A stretch of 64,000 bases of DNA from Papaver somniferum (GCF_003573695.1 NC_039361.1:40717393-40781392); one strand, 5' to 3'; shown: positions 11,994 through 23,674, numbered from the stretch's first letter. Notes: a model not told the origin generated them from the sequence alone. Translations and numbers: made by a program.

Positions 11994-12399
11994 TGTTACG
12001 TACTGAGGTGTACAATAATAAGAATTGGATCGATACTTACGCTGATAAACAAACTGATATAAGAACCGTACAATAAATCAAATAAATAAACCGTCTCATT
12101 CCCGAGAGAACAGCTCACTGCCACATTTCGGGGAGGACAACTTCCTTTTTCTTATATATTTTTCATAACCCTAACAACTACAGAACTGAGCTTATAAAGC
12201 TCAACCTCGCTCAATAGATCCTACGGCTAATATGCCCCCAAATGGTTACATCCTACCTCCCACATTACAACTGAATTAACGACTAATTTCATGATTAAGC
12301 TAACTAAATTATCACTAATCGCTGATAAAAGCAAGCGGCTATCAGTAGGCACTGGACTGGCTATGGGGCACCACCCTCTCAAAAGCCTGTTACATGACA
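11994..12399 (-). repeat. Element C 3' LTR (left, 406 bp)
   Basis: This LTR aligns along its length with 51,341-51,738, sharing long stretches such as 'cctacggctaatatgccccc' and 'gcttataaagctcaacctc'. Small differences include 'cattcccgagag' against 'cattcatgagag'. The divergence suggests an old insertion. The outward flank is the PMD pseudogene and the inward flank is a PPT-like tract. Confidence 0.8.
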
Positions 12400-13925
12400 A
12401 TACATTCCCCTTTTAAACATCCTTGTCCTGAAGGATGAGAATGCAGTCCAAAGTTGTCTTGTACCTGGTCAGGTGCAGATGGGCAGGTTACAATATCAGT
12501 TCCTCTTACAAAAGTCCCACGGAATTCGTCTTGAAACTGAAGTGTTTTCTCCTTCACAACAGCACAAACCTTCCACTGTAAAAAGCTTATTTGACGTTTG
12601 GGAACATCTTGAGTTTGTATGCCCAACGAAAAATGGGACCATAACCTTCACTACTTCCATCTTGGTATGCACATATAATAGCAATTTGAAAAACAAGTTA
12701 GTATCCGGTAACTGCAAAACAACTTCAGTAAGGATCTCTACAGGGATTTGCACTGGGACACCACCAAACTGAGCATCACGATTTGTTGTCCACTGCCACC
12801 GCAAGAAGACTGCCAACTGTGAAACACAAAAGTTAAGACCAGACAAGGCAGAATTCTCATTTCCCTGTTCACCATTCGAAAAGCATCTCCTCGAGCTCCA
12901 CACTGTTGCCCGCTTTCTAGTAATCATATATATCTCTCCATAATCGTTCACTTTTGTGCCATTGTAAACAAAAACAACATTGAAACTTTTCCAATGAGAA
13001 TTCCATGATGATAGTTGATGCATTCTTCCTCTGTAAAACAACCATCGACTACAACCCATAGTACCACTACCATTACCTCTACTTCATAAAGCAGTTGAAA
13101 CCAATTTGAATTTCCACCTCAAATACCCTATCCACAGCAACACATGTAAAATATGAGACACTACTTTTGTCCGTTGTTGTGTCACTATACTCGGCGTTAA
13201 AATAGTTCTCTATGATGTTTGCAGAAACAACTTACTGCTAACATCACTGCCATTACTGTTCATCAACACACATAATCCTATAGGAAAACTGAAATGTTGA
13301 ACTGGACCCCAGTTTAAAAACCAAATCATAAAAAAAAAAATTGCAGTGTTGTCATTCACTAAAATTGACACATAGACCCGCCTTCCACGGTCAAATACGG
13401 AACGAGTATAACAGAAGGATATAGAAAAACAAACATCGCCATCCAAACACCATATCCATGCAAAAGAATACGAGTCATATAGAGCATAACACAAAAATTT
13501 GAGAACAGGCTTGGCCGAATTTAGATGTACCTTGTTTCATCTTCTCGAATGGCAAGGCTTTCATAATTCTCAGAAGCATGTGATTGAATTTCCAGCTTAA
13601 GTAATCCACCAACATTAGAACATCTCGAATTTGAATCACCAGGAGAAAGACCTGAGTTCCCACTATCCTTACAAAGACATTAACAAATTCTGAACTTAAA
13701 ACTTTAGTCATTTGTAAAGATATTTCCCAAGCTGGTGTGTAATAGGCTCCGACAACTCGGCCAAACCAAGGACCATGATTCACATAAAACAACACACGAT
13801 GAAAGATATCACACCGTTGTAATTACAAGACCCTTTGAAAAGTTATGATAACTAAAGAACCAAATAAAATAGACTCGCGGACAGCTTCAAAACTTGCTGA
13901 GTGGACCCTCGGAGCTCCGAGTGAG
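12400..13925 (-). pseudogene. Element C internal ORFs, 3' half, unknown protein with repeated modules
   Basis: Minus-strand frames at 13,475-13,795 (106 codons), 13,210-13,494 (94) and 12,496-13,059 (187) appear to be pieces of a longer broken reading frame. I recognise no family. Modules resemble the 5' half of the same element. RDVLMLVDYLSWKF here matches PNVLMLVVFLNWKF near 49,400. SVFDRGRRVYVSILVNDN here matches SIFDHGKWFDGSVLINDY near 50,680. A third, weaker copy (SFNVVFVYNGTKVNDYGE) lies near 12,950. The DNA repeats too: 'caatttgaatttcca' recurs at 13,108 and 49,364. The TSD GTGAG of the Athila insertion ends the segment. Confidence 0.4.
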
Positions 13926-14344
13926 TGATAGACGCATTTTTGTGTCTAATTTGTCCTCAATGGCCGTATTAAAACGATTTCTTTTTATTTCATCATTTGT
14001 ACTCAACTTTTGAGCATTAATAAAATCTTTTGATTATTTTTCCAACATGATGAGAGGCTAAATTCTTGGTGATTGAGGCAATGGAGGATCTATTCACTCA
14101 TGTTTGATTGGTAATATTTTTATTTATAATTTCTTTAATTATTTATTTTATTTAATTCACTTGGATAAATATAAAAAAAGGGATAAAATGGTTTTCTTAA
14201 TTAGTTGTGAATCAGTTTGATGTTTTATGCTTAGAATAATTATTGTATATATTTATATTTTTTTATTAAGTCTAAAAAAAATTATTCTTCACAAATTCGA
14301 GAGTTTGAACCTTCATTACTACAACCACAGAAAATATTTAATCA
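13926..14344 (+). repeat. Athila-like 5' LTR with large internal deletions (419 bp)
   Basis: This LTR begins TGATAGACGCATTTTTGTGT and ends AAATATTTAATCA. Its first 45 bases match the 3' LTR, then it jumps at 13,970/13,971 to sequence that in the 3' LTR starts at 23,115. The intervening 907 bp (22,208-23,114), including the TATA box, is absent. A second gap follows after 'tagaataatt', removing roughly 200 bp equivalent to 23,390-23,590. The LTR should lack promoter function. Confidence 0.9.
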
Positions 14345-14368
14345 TTTTGGCGTCGCCGACGCGGACCT
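14345..14368 (+). promoter_or_regulatory. Primer binding site of Athila-like element
   Basis: The sequence TTTTGGCGTCGCCGACGCGG follows the 5' LTR directly. Athila elements carry a TGGCGCCGTTGCC-type site here, complementary to a tRNA 3' end (often Asp), and this is a diverged form. The position right after the LTR supports the call; the exact tRNA is uncertain. Confidence 0.6.
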
Positions 14369-15613
14369 GTGCTTAGGTAGAATTTTTTTTTTTAGGTTTA
14401 TTATTTTTTTTTCTTTTTTACGTTTCTTTTTGTCTTTGATTTGTAGGTTCGAAGTGGAGTACTAAGGACCTTGGAAGGAAAAGCTTAAAGCGAAAGGAGC
14501 GAAAGAGGAATTTTTTTTTTTGTTTTATATATAGAAAAGAGAGAAAAAAAAAGAGAGATCTTTATATATTTTTTTTAGGTTATTTTTTTTCTTTTTCTTT
14601 TGCACTTTACTTTATTTGGACTTTGGACTGGACTCTTGGACTTTATTATTATTATTTTTTTTAAAAACCCTACGGAAGGGTAGTTAAATACAAACTGTGT
14701 GCAGGGAAGGACGGTGATTACAATATCACCTCGGCCCCTCGGGTTCGCACACGGCATATGAGTCGTGGCCCGAGTCGACGACAACGGTTCATCCCCCGTC
14801 TGGTACGGGAGGTAAGTCCAATCGAAACACTCGCGAATCTCCTGTAAGCGAGTTACTGTATTCCTTAAGGTGATCATTGATTGAGTACGAATTTGGACTG
14901 TCTTTATTTTCCTAGTAAAGGGCAAGGCCTGGCCTAAACAAGATAAGGGTTCGGATTTCATCACCGCTCCCTTCTTGCCCGCTTTAGGAGAACAAAACCT
15001 AACGCGAACCCAAGCTTTAAAATCTGATTAGAAAGAGACATATAGGGTATCGAGCTTGTTAGGAAAAATTTTCGAAGGATATTGGTTATTCTTTTAGCAT
15101 ACTTTGAAGTTCATGACGGTTTCTGTGAGTTGAATGCGTGACTGCGCCGCCTTGTACTGCGGTGAGGCCTTGGGTATCAAAGCTACACTAAGCTTCCCTC
15201 GCCTCGATTCAACTTACTTTGACTCGGATTGATTCCAGAGGGGTTTGCTTAAATTGTAACGAATTCCCTTTCAAGATATAGAAGCTAGTCTAGAAACAAT
15301 CTAAGTGAGCCATCATGCTTGTTGTTTGCTAGAAATCTCTAGGTTTGCTGTGGTAAAGTCGAGTCAGCCTGCTGTGTGATTGCTAGAACCTTCCTGTTAG
15401 GATTTTTATTTCTTTTTGATTTTTTTTAGTGTATGCACGATTTTGTTAATAGGGCTTGGAAAAGAGATACTCTAGGTCGTCTGATTAGTGATAAACCTAG
15501 TAGTTCTTCTTGTGGAGGCGGGGAGCTCGAAGACTCTTCTTTAGAGAGCCCCGTTTTTTGGAAACTTCAGTTTTGAGAATCTGCGTCTTTGTGAAGAAAT
15601 TTCTCCTAGTCCT
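14369..15613 (+). other. Untranslated leader of Athila-like element
   Basis: This 1.25-kb stretch lies between the PBS and gag. It is rich in T and A homopolymers around 14,385-14,660 and has no supported ORF. A long leader before gag is usual in Athila elements. It presumably holds packaging and translation signals, but none can be identified from the sequence alone. Confidence 0.6.
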
Positions 15614-16804
15614 TTGGTAGTGCCAGAAATGGCAACTTTAAAAGCTTTATTTAACCCAACTAGGACCTCTCGTATGTCTTGTATCAAGTTAGCTGAAACC
15701 GAGGCAAATTATGAACTCAAACCTGGGACTTTACAGATGCTCCCAACCTTTTTAGGAAAAGAGAATGAGAACCCCTATTTTCATGTTAGGGAATTTGATG
15801 AAGTATGTAGTACTCTGAAAATTAAAAACCTTAGTGATAATGCACTGAAACTTAGGTTATTCCCCTTTTCCTTAAAAGATAAAGCCAAATCTTGGCTGTA
15901 TAGTTTGGATTCTGAGTCAATTGAAACCTATGAACAACTTACATCTGCCTTTATACATAAGTTTTTCCCAAGGCACAAAACATCGTCTATTAGGACACAA
16001 ATTTGTACTTTTGCTCAACAAGAGGGAGAATCTTTATATAGGTATTTAGAAAGGTTTAATGACTTAATTTCCCAATGTCCTCATCATGGTTTAGAGAAGG
16101 TTAGGTTAGTTCAGATCCTCTACGAGGGTTTAGACTATTCAACAACGACCATGGTTGAGTCCTTATGCACAGGTGGGTTTGAGAATAAAACTGTTGATGA
16201 GGCGATGACATTTTTGAATGAAATCGCCAATAAGACCCAAAAATGGGAAAATAATAGGGAACCCCCGAAAACAATTCTTCTAAGTAGAGGAAATGTCAAT
16301 AGGGTAGAAGGATCCTATGAGTCAGATGCTAAAATAGCAGCCATAGCCAAAAGGTTAGAAGCGTTGGAATTAGGTCATTCTAGTGGTACTAGTGGTAGAA
16401 TAGAGCCTTTTTGGGAAGACCATACTGTTGAAGAGCAAGCCAATGCTCTTTATAACAACACTAGATTCGATAACCGTCAGAAGTTTGACCCTTATTCAGA
16501 AACCTATAACCCTGGCTGGAGAAACCATCCCAACCTTTCTTGGTCTAAGGGCCAGAATCAAGGTCAGTTTAGTAACTCTCAAGCTCCCCCATGTTTTGGC
16601 TATCCCAAGAATCCTTCAGCCCCGGCACAGTTTCAAAACCCTTCGGATAAGAAGATTATGAGTTTACAAGAGTCTCTTGCTTTGTTAACTCGTAACACTA
16701 TGGAGTTTCAGCAATCTGTTGCTCAAGGTATAGAAGAAAATAAGAGAATAGGTCAGGCTAACTCTCAGGCTATTTCCGAGTTGAAACCCAGGTTAGTCAT
16801 ATAA
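15614..16804 (+). CDS. gag: Athila-like gag polyprotein, broken at its 3' end
   Basis: A 396-codon frame encodes the capsid part of gag. The retrotransposon gag domain (about residues 50-200) includes LKDKAKSWLYSLDSESIETY, FIHKFFPRHKT and RYLERFNDLISQCPHHG. A Pro/Asn/Gln-rich stretch follows (residues 290-345). The last residues diverge, and the next in-frame segment of the polyprotein is in another frame starting near 16,790, so a single-base change ended the frame early at TAA 16,802. No CCHC knuckle was seen. The start at 15,614 follows the leader; an upstream start in the same frame is not excluded. Confidence 0.85.
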   Translation: MVVPEMATLKALFNPTRTSRMSCIKLAETEANYELKPGTLQMLPTFLGKENENPYFHVREFDEVCSTLKIKNLSDNALKLRLFPFSLKDKAKSWLYSLDSESIETYEQLTSAFIHKFFPRHKTSSIRTQICTFAQQEGESLYRYLERFNDLISQCPHHGLEKVRLVQILYEGLDYSTTTMVESLCTGGFENKTVDEAMTFLNEIANKTQKWENNREPPKTILLSRGNVNRVEGSYESDAKIAAIAKRLEALELGHSSGTSGRIEPFWEDHTVEEQANALYNNTRFDNRQKFDPYSETYNPGWRNHPNLSWSKGQNQGQFSNSQAPPCFGYPKNPSAPAQFQNPSDKKIMSLQESLALLTRNTMEFQQSVAQGIEENKRIGQANSQAISELKPRLVI

Positions 16805-16812
16805 ATGAGTCT

Positions 16813-17715
16813 TTGAGGGAAAAAGGTAAGTTTCCTAGTCAAACTCAACCCAATCCTAAAGCAGATAAATCGTACAATCATGTGAACTCTATTACAACCC
16901 TTAGGAGTGGAAAGAAAGTTGACAATAAGGTTGCCATGCCTGATAGTGAACATGCTGTAGTTCACCCTTATGAGCCAGAAAATGAGGAGACTGATAGAGT
17001 CTCCAAAGAGACCAATGAGGGTCCTGATGAGCCCAGCTTTGTTCCCAGAGCCCCGTTCCCCCAGCTTCTAGTTCCGACTAAGAGGGAGTCCAACTTTAAT
17101 GATATATTGGAGGTTTTTAAGCAGGTTAATATCAACCTTCCATTATTAGATGCAATTAGGCGGATTCCCTCTTATGCCAAGTTCCTTAAGGACTTGTGTA
17201 CGCGAAAGCGTAAGCTCAATGTCCAGAAGAAAGCCTTCATAGCTAGTCATGTGAGTTCTATTATTCAGAATACCACTACTCCTAAGTATAAAGACCCAGG
17301 GTCCCCTACCATTGCTTGTACAATAGGTAAGTACCGTGTTGAGAAAGCGTTGCTTGACTTAGGAGCCAGTGTGAACTTACTGCCATACCATGTGTACCTT
17401 AAGCTAGGACTTGGTGAGATGAAACCTACACAGATGACACTTCAATTAGCTGATAGGTCCGTTAAAATTCCTCGTGTTGTGATCGAGGATGTTCTCATAG
17501 AGGTCGACAAGTTTATATATCCGGTGGATTTTGTTATCCTAGATACCCAACCTATCCCTGACCCAGAGAACCAAATACCAGTGATTTTAGGTCGCCCGTT
17601 TTTAGCTACATCCAATGCGATCATTAACTGTCGAAATAATATTATGAATTTGTCTTTTGTTAATATGACTATTGAGCTAAAAAAATTAATATTAGTAAGC
17701 TACCCTCTGAACTAG
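16813..17715 (+). CDS. Athila-like protease region of the polyprotein
   Basis: A 300-codon frame continues the gag-pol polyprotein in a different frame from gag. Residues 1-100 are a hydrophilic linker (SITTLRSGKKVDNKV is typical of the gag-protease junction in Athila). The aspartic protease lies at about residues 165-280, with the active-site region ALLDLGASVNLLPYHVYLKL, where D-L-G replaces the common D-S/T-G, and the ILGRPFLATSNAIIN block near the end. The D-L-G-A-S form is common in Athila relatives and need not be inactivating. The frame ends at 17,715, again by a frame change before the RT linker. Confidence 0.82.
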   Translation: MREKGKFPSQTQPNPKADKSYNHVNSITTLRSGKKVDNKVAMPDSEHAVVHPYEPENEETDRVSKETNEGPDEPSFVPRAPFPQLLVPTKRESNFNDILEVFKQVNINLPLLDAIRRIPSYAKFLKDLCTRKRKLNVQKKAFIASHVSSIIQNTTTPKYKDPGSPTIACTIGKYRVEKALLDLGASVNLLPYHVYLKLGLGEMKPTQMTLQLADRSVKIPRVVIEDVLIEVDKFIYPVDFVILDTQPIPDPENQIPVILGRPFLATSNAIINCRNNIMNLSFVNMTIELKKLILVSYPLN

Positions 17716-17735
17716 ATGACACGAATATAGAAGAG

Positions 17736-18173
17736 GTGAACATGATAGGAATATTAGTCGAGGAGTCATTACCAAACACTTTGTTAGAAGATCCATTAGA
17801 GAAATTCCTAGATCACTTTTGGATTGATTTTGATGATAATAAGGTGATTAATGAGGTGAATGCTTTGTTAGATTCAACCCCTTTGTTAGATACTAGTAAT
17901 GAATGGAAACCTAAGTTCGAACCACTACCAATTTCTAAGTCTAACCTAGTTCCTTCTTTAGAAGAGACTCCTAAGTTGGACCTAAAACCATTGCCAGATA
18001 CCCTGAAGTATGTGTTTTTAGGCCCGTCTGAGAGTTTACCTGTGATTGTTTCTTCCGACTTGGATAGAGATCAGGAAAGTAGGCTAGTAACCGTCCTTCA
18101 AAACAACAAGGAAGCTTTAGGGTGGACCATAGCAGACATTAAGGGTATAAGTCCTACTGTTTGTATGCATTAG
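17736..18173 (+). CDS. Athila-like pol linker upstream of RT, ended by nonsense codon
   Basis: A 145-codon frame with an acidic, Leu/Pro-rich sequence (LPDTLKYVFLGPSESLPVIV), then LVTVLQNNKEALGWTIADIKGISP. This is the standard block just before RT in Athila and other Gypsy pol proteins. It ends at TAG 18,171-18,173 and is in the same frame as the RT ORF 36 bases later, so one point mutation separates the two. Confidence 0.8.
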   Translation: MNMIGILVEESLPNTLLEDPLEKFLDHFWIDFDDNKVINEVNALLDSTPLLDTSNEWKPKFEPLPISKSNLVPSLEETPKLDLKPLPDTLKYVFLGPSESLPVIVSSDLDRDQESRLVTVLQNNKEALGWTIADIKGISPTVCMH

Positions 18174-18209
18174 ATCTATTTAGAGGAAGACACCAAACCT
18201 TCTAGGGAG

Positions 18210-20876
18210 ATGCAACGTCGACTAAACCCCAATATGAAAGAGGTAGTTCGAACTGAGGTTCTTAAGCTATTAAATGCAGGCATTATCTACCCTATTTCAG
18301 CCAGTAAGTGGGTTAGCCCCGTTCAGGTTGTTCCCAAGAAATCTGGTACTACTGTAGTCCAGAATGATAACAACGAGTTAATCCCGACCCGAGTGACCAC
18401 AGGTTGGCGTGTTTGTATTGACTATAGGAAATTGAACAAGGTCACTAGGAAGGACCACTTTCCCCTTCCCTTCATCGACCAGATGCTAGAGAGATTAGCT
18501 GGACATAGTCACTACTTCTTTTTAGATGGCTACTCTGGATATAATCAGATCGTTATTTCCCCAGAAGACCAGGAGAAAACCACTTTTACCTGTCCTTTTG
18601 GTACCTTTGCGTATAGACGCATGCCTTTCGGGATATGTAATGCCCCTGCGACTTTTCAGCGTTGCATGATGAGCATATTTTCTGACATGGTAGAACGGTT
18701 CTTAGAGGTCTTTATGGATGATTTTTCAGTGTTTGGTTCGTCTTTCGATGAGTGCTTGCATCATTTTTCATTAGTTTTGACTAGGTGTAAGGAAAAGAAT
18801 TTAGTGCTTAATTGGGAGAAATGTCACTTTATGGTTCGTTCAGGAATTGTTCTAGGGCATATTGTATCTTCAAAGGGTATAGAGGTAGATAGAGCCAAAG
18901 TTGACCTTATTAAAACTTTACCGGTCCCAAAAACCGTAAGAGATATTAGGTCATTCTTAGGGCATGCTGGTTTTTATCGTCATTTCATTAAGGATTTTAG
19001 CTTGATGTCTAGACCTCTTTGCAATTTGCTTGCAAAAGATGTTAAGTTTGTCTTTGATGATGCTTGTTTAGAGGCTTTTGAGAAGCTTAAGTCATTACTC
19101 ACTACCGCCCCCATAGTCCAGGCACCCAACTGGAACCTACCCTTTGAGATCATGTGTGATGCTTCAGATTATGCTATTGTTGTTGTGCTAGGTCAGCGAG
19201 AAAATAAGTTACTTCATGTGATTTACTATGCTAGAAAAACTCTGAATGATGCCCAGTTGAACTATACCACTACCGAGAAGGAACTATTAGCCATTGTGTT
19301 TGCCTTAGACAAGTTTAGACCCTATCTCTTAGGTTCTAAGATCATCATATATATTGATCATGCTTCTTTAAAATATCTTTTGTCTAAGAAGGATACTAAA
19401 CCTAGATTGATTAGGTGGATTCTGTTGTTGCAAGAGTTTTCTCCAGACATTAGAGACAAAAAGGGTGCCGAAAATGTTGTAGCAGATCACTTGTCTAGGC
19501 TAGTTGTTAGTTCCCCAGATGATTCCCTTCCTATAAGGGATAGCTTTCCTGATGAACAATTGTTCTTTGTTACCCAATTACCTTGGTATGCGAATATAGT
19601 GAACTATCTTGTTACTGGTCGAATGCCCCAACATTGGGGTAAACAAGATCGTTCTAGATTTTTAGCCGAGGTTAAGCACTTCTTTTGGGATGATCCTTAT
19701 TTGTTTAAGTATTGTCCAGACAAGATTATTAGGAGATGTATACCTGAGAGTGACCAGTCCAGTATTATTTCCTTTTGTCATGATCATGCTTGTGGGGGTC
19801 ACTTTAGTGCTAAGAAGACTGCTGCTAAGATATTGCAGTGTGGATTCTATTGGCCTTCGTTGTTTAAAGACTCCCATAGTTACTGTGTTACTTGTGAACG
19901 TTGCCAGAAATTAGGAACCATTTCCCGTAGGAACATGATGCCCTTGAACCCGATTCTGATTGTTGAGGTCTTTGATGTGTGGGGTATTGACTTTATGGGT
20001 CTGTTCCCTAATTCTTTTGGTAACCTATACATCCTTGTCGCTGTAGACTATGTCTCTAAGTGGATTGAAGCGGTTGCGTGTAAAACCAATGACCATAGGG
20101 TTGTGATAGAGTTCTTGAAAGAAAATATACTTACACGTTTTGGTACATCGCGAGCTATAATTAGTGATGGAGGGTCGCACTTTTGTAATGGACCTTTTAG
20201 GCTTTTAATGAAGAAATATGGTATTAATCATAAGGTAGCTACCCCGTATCATCCACAGACTAGTGGTCAAGTTGAGGTTTCCAATAGGGAGATAAAACGT
20301 ATATTAGAGAAAACAGTTAATCCTAATCGGAAAGACTGGTCGTCTAGGCTTACTGATGCCTTATGGGCTTACCGTACTGCGTTTAAGACTCCTATTGGAA
20401 TGTCGCCTTATCGTCTTGTTTATGGCAAGGCATGTCATTTAACTGTTGAGTTAGAACATAGAGCTTATTGGGCTGTTAAGCAGCTAAATTTTGCACTCGA
20501 CAAGGCAGGAGCCCATAGGAAACTCCAGCTCAATGAGTTGGAAGAGATTCGTAGAGATGCGTATGATAGTGCGAAGGAGTATAAGAACAAAATGAAACTT
20601 GTGCATGATAGGAATATTCTAAGAAAGACATTTTCTCCAGGTCAAAAAGTTCTTCTGTATGATACCCGCTTACATCTTTTCCCCGGGAAGTTGCGTTCTT
20701 GGTGGACGGGTCCTTTTATTGTTCGCACTGTTTTTCCTCATGGAGCTGTTGAAATTAAGCTACCGGATGGTAGTAGTTCTTCGAAGGTTAACGGTCAGAG
20801 ATTGAAACCCTTTTTAGAGCCCTTGCATACAGGTGATGTTGAGGAGGTCCCTCTGGAGGACCATGTTTACCCTTGA
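18210..20876 (+). CDS. pol: Athila-like pol: reverse transcriptase, RNase H, integrase
   Basis: An 888-codon frame. RT (about residues 25-245) carries [29 protein letters not shown] and the catalytic [10 protein letters not shown]. RNase H (about 305-430) carries [29 protein letters not shown] and ADHLSRL. Integrase has the HHCC zinc finger ([10 protein letters not shown]...[11 protein letters not shown], about 520-570). Its D-D-E core runs from WGIDFMG through [10 protein letters not shown] to a conserved E in the [10 protein letters not shown] segment (590-710). The C-terminal part has [12 protein letters not shown]. Length and domain order fit a complete Athila pol. This frame is intact from RT onward, although the element as a whole is broken upstream. 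Confidence 0.93.
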   Translation: MQRRLNPNMKEVVRTEVLKLLNAGIIYPISASKWVSPVQVVPKKSGTTVVQNDNNELIPTRVTTGWRVCIDYRKLNKVTRKDHFPLPFIDQMLERLAGHSHYFFLDGYSGYNQIVISPEDQEKTTFTCPFGTFAYRRMPFGICNAPATFQRCMMSIFSDMVERFLEVFMDDFSVFGSSFDECLHHFSLVLTRCKEKNLVLNWEKCHFMVRSGIVLGHIVSSKGIEVDRAKVDLIKTLPVPKTVRDIRSFLGHAGFYRHFIKDFSLMSRPLCNLLAKDVKFVFDDACLEAFEKLKSLLTTAPIVQAPNWNLPFEIMCDASDYAIVVVLGQRENKLLHVIYYARKTLNDAQLNYTTTEKELLAIVFALDKFRPYLLGSKIIIYIDHASLKYLLSKKDTKPRLIRWILLLQEFSPDIRDKKGAENVVADHLSRLVVSSPDDSLPIRDSFPDEQLFFVTQLPWYANIVNYLVTGRMPQHWGKQDRSRFLAEVKHFFWDDPYLFKYCPDKIIRRCIPESDQSSIISFCHDHACGGHFSAKKTAAKILQCGFYWPSLFKDSHSYCVTCERCQKLGTISRRNMMPLNPILIVEVFDVWGIDFMGLFPNSFGNLYILVAVDYVSKWIEAVACKTNDHRVVIEFLKENILTRFGTSRAIISDGGSHFCNGPFRLLMKKYGINHKVATPYHPQTSGQVEVSNREIKRILEKTVNPNRKDWSSRLTDALWAYRTAFKTPIGMSPYRLVYGKACHLTVELEHRAYWAVKQLNFALDKAGAHRKLQLNELEEIRRDAYDSAKEYKNKMKLVHDRNILRKTFSPGQKVLLYDTRLHLFPGKLRSWWTGPFIVRTVFPHGAVEIKLPDGSSSSKVNGQRLKPFLEPLHTGDVEEVPLEDHVYP

Positions 20877-22150
20877 TTGACCATCGAGGCGGATTGTATG
20901 TTGTATATTAGTTTTTGATTTTCTTCACCCAGGTACTATCTTTCCAACTTCTCCTCGTGTTATGTTACTTTTGGTACTGATCTTTCATTAGAAACATTGA
21001 GGACAATGTTAGATTTAAGTTTGGGGGTTGGGAAGAAACTTTTTGTTAGTTTTAAGTTGCAATAAATAAACTCCAGAGCCTAGAAATTTACGCCTATTAA
21101 GGATAGCACTAACCAATCTAAGTGTATGGAAACATTTTTGTTTTAGGAGTTGTGGAACCAATCTGACTAGATGGAAACATCTATAGAGTCTATTCATAAA
21201 AGCACAGAGCTCAGGTGTTAGAATTAACATGATAGTTTCGCCATATCTCGTCGAGTCCTTTTCACTTTCTATTTTTAGTTTTCTTTTATTTCAAGTAATT
21301 TGGTGGGGCACACGATTCAAGTTGTTACCTTTGCTAGGGTGAAATAGATTGACTGAGTTACCTTTTCCAAAAAAAAAAAAAATTAGACCAGACCAGTAGA
21401 CCAATCGGAATAAATACTAACACTTGGATAGCAATATGTGTGTGTTCTCCCTGTTTCCGTCGCCTAAGCAAGCGTGGAATGCAGGACCCATGGGAACTAT
21501 CGTGTAATCTGCTGAAAAGAAGCATGTGCTTGGATCAAAAAGATCTATTCATGCCGTTAAGTTAAAAAAAATGGTTATTGTTCTGTGTAGTCAACTGCTG
21601 GTTCCCTTGTATTTGCCAGTTTGTTGATCTAGATTTAAGTTATTGACCGCTGGTTCCCTTGTATATGCCAGTGTGTTAATATTAGTCAGACTGGTATCTC
21701 AGTTATTTAGGTTAGGTTCATCTTGGCAGAGGCCTTCAGACATATATGGGAAACACCGTTCGCTTTTCAACCATCTACATTTTTCTTTTTCCATCTTCTT
21801 AATCTTTTCATGTGATTAGTTTGACTCCGAGTATGATGTCCATCGTGAAACTATCTTAGTAGAGATCCGTCACTTATATGAATTTTAGTATGCTTGAGTG
21901 AAAACTCGTGTACAGTAATTGGAATTTCGCATCAGGGTACTTCCTCCTATAATTAATAAGTATGCCAACCAAGGAGGTTCTTTAGTGCTTTCCAAGATTT
22001 TGCGTAGATAGTTAGGGTCTGGAGTAAAGGTTTTGTGGGTACACCTCTGGTAAACCCTCCGGAGACAACACTCCGCCACTAGGGCCACCTGGGGGTTCAA
22101 ATGTTTTTCCTTTCTAGAATAAATTTGCTCGAGGACTAGCAAATAATAAG
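20877..22150 (+). other. Non-coding tail of Athila-like element
   Basis: This 1.27-kb stretch lies between pol and the PPT and has no supported ORF. It contains a second polypurine-like run (TTTAAGTTTGGGGGTTGGG at about 21,013-21,031) soon after pol, a feature often seen in Athila elements. It also has two copies of a 'ctggttcccttgtat..gccagt' phrase near 21,597 and 21,651. Envelope-like ORFs occur here in some Athila elements, but none was found. Confidence 0.6.
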
Positions 22151-22162
22151 TTTGGGGGTATT
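22151..22162 (+). promoter_or_regulatory. Polypurine tract of Athila-like element
   Basis: AAGTTTGGGGGTATT lies immediately before the TGATAGACGC start of the 3' LTR. A G-rich tract in this position primes plus-strand DNA synthesis in LTR elements. Position and composition agree, although T residues interrupt the tract. Confidence 0.7.
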
Positions 22163-23674
22163 TGATAGACGCATTTTTGTGTCTAATTTGTCCTCAATGG
22201 CCGTATTGTTGGAACTCTATTTTTGTAATAATATTGTGTTTTTATGTATTTTTAGGAAATAAACATTTTTGGAAAATTCGGCTCGAAAAGTTGCCCGGGG
22301 CGCCTTTGAAGGACAATTGTTATTCAGACTTTCACTATCGGTTAAGGGGCACCTCAGTAGACACATGTTATTCGCACCCCAGTTCAGGATAGGGGGACAC
22401 CCTTTCTTCTTCGTTTGAAAACTGTTTTTTGGCGGGAAATGAAATTCTCAACTGGCAGAAGTTTGATCACAACAATGAAGGGGTTACGGGTCGATTCAAT
22501 GGCTGAGACTTGGCAGGAAGATGTGACTAAGCCTAAGGAAGATATTTTGGGTGTCAAGTCCGATCGAATTTGGCTAGAATTGGCTAGGGAAGCCACAAAC
22601 TCAAAACAGAGACACACGTACAGGGAGGAGAAAAACACGAGTTTTGGAGAGTTATAGACGTGTTTCAATCGAGTTTGATGGCTCCAGCAACACTCTGGGT
22701 GATTACAACATGATTTGGAGCGTGTTGGAAGAGATTTGGAGCGTGAAGAAGTTATTTTTGGAAATTATTCTCCGAAATAAGAAAAAAAAAATTCCGAGTA
22801 AAGAAGGATTTTCACGAGTTATTGCGGGGGATTTGATGATGCATGTGAGTATATAAAGGTTCTTTGGGTCAAGTAGAGGGGCTATCAAGAGTTTGGGGAA
22901 GGTTTAGAGCCTAGAGAATCACCAGAAGAGTTGACAGACAAAAGTTCTGCTGCTGTCAAAGGAAGAACACGAAGAACATTGTACAGTCCAGGAAAGTCGT
23001 TGATTAGTGTCGCATAATTGCGACAACTCTCAGTTCCTTTCCCGCGACGAGCTTACAGCACTTCTGAAGTGTCGTTCTTCCCTACGCTTCCTGTGTGTCG
23101 CAAAGGACAGTCTTAAAACGATTTCTTTTTATTTCATCATTTGTACTCAACTTTTGAGCATTAATAAAATCTTTTGAGTATTTTTCCAACATGATGAGAG
23201 GCTAAATTCTTGGTGATTGAGGCAATGGAGGATCTATTCACTCATGTTTGATTGGTAATATTTTTATTTATAATTTTTTTAATTATTTACTTGATTTAAT
23301 TCACTTGGATAAATATAAAAAAAAGGGATAAAATGGTTTTCTTAATTAGTTTTGAATCAGTTTGATGTTTTATGCTTAGAATAATTCTTTGATAAATCAT
23401 GCTTAAGGATTACAACTTAATATTTGGACACCTTTTAAATTAAAAAGTGATTTAATAAGAAAAGAGCTTAATAATAATTTCTGAAATATTATTTATAACC
23501 AATCAACTTGAAGTAATAGTGAATCCTGAGCCTTAATCTTTCTAAAATCTTGACATTCCTATTAATTTCCTTCATTTATTTATTTGTTTAAATCTTAAAA
23601 AAAAAGAGTTACCTTCACAAGTTCGAAAAGAACCCTTTTTACCATTATCTACAACAACTTTTGAAAAAACATCA
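22163..23674 (+). repeat. Athila-like 3' LTR, near full length (1512 bp)
   Basis: The LTR begins TGATAGACGCATTTTTGTGT and ends GAAAAAACATCA before the GTGAG duplication. It keeps the segment missing from the 5' LTR. A TATA box (TATATAAAG) lies at 22,852-22,860 and a 'aaggggcacct' phrase shared with the solo LTR at 2213-4189 near 22,345. Several frames within it are only short chance ORFs. Confidence 0.92.

Larger units (their letters stand above)
13926..23674 (+). mobile_element. Athila-like Ty3/Gypsy retrotransposon, full structure, disabled
   Basis: The element runs from TGATAGACGC to AAAACATCA and is flanked by the exact duplication GTGAG (13,921-13,925 and 23,675-23,679). Order on the plus strand: 5' LTR, PBS, 1.25-kb leader, gag, protease, RT, RNase H, integrase, 1.3-kb non-coding tail, PPT, 3' LTR. 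This order and the integrase block (WGIDFMG...YVSKWIEA) fit the Athila lineage. No envelope-like ORF follows pol. Disablements are a deletion in the 5' LTR, frame changes near 16,790 and 17,710, and a stop at 18,171. Confidence 0.93.

Noticed and set aside
12473..12772. Plus-strand ORF of 99 codons
   Set aside because: Overlaps the minus-strand element C frames that show module similarity; no support of its own.
14575..14964. 129-codon minus-strand ORF in the Athila leader
   Set aside because: Low-complexity ends, no conserved motif, antisense within an untranslated leader.
20877..22150. Envelope-like ORF after Athila pol
   Set aside because: Only short frames on either strand; no hydrophobic signal or membrane segments of adequate length.
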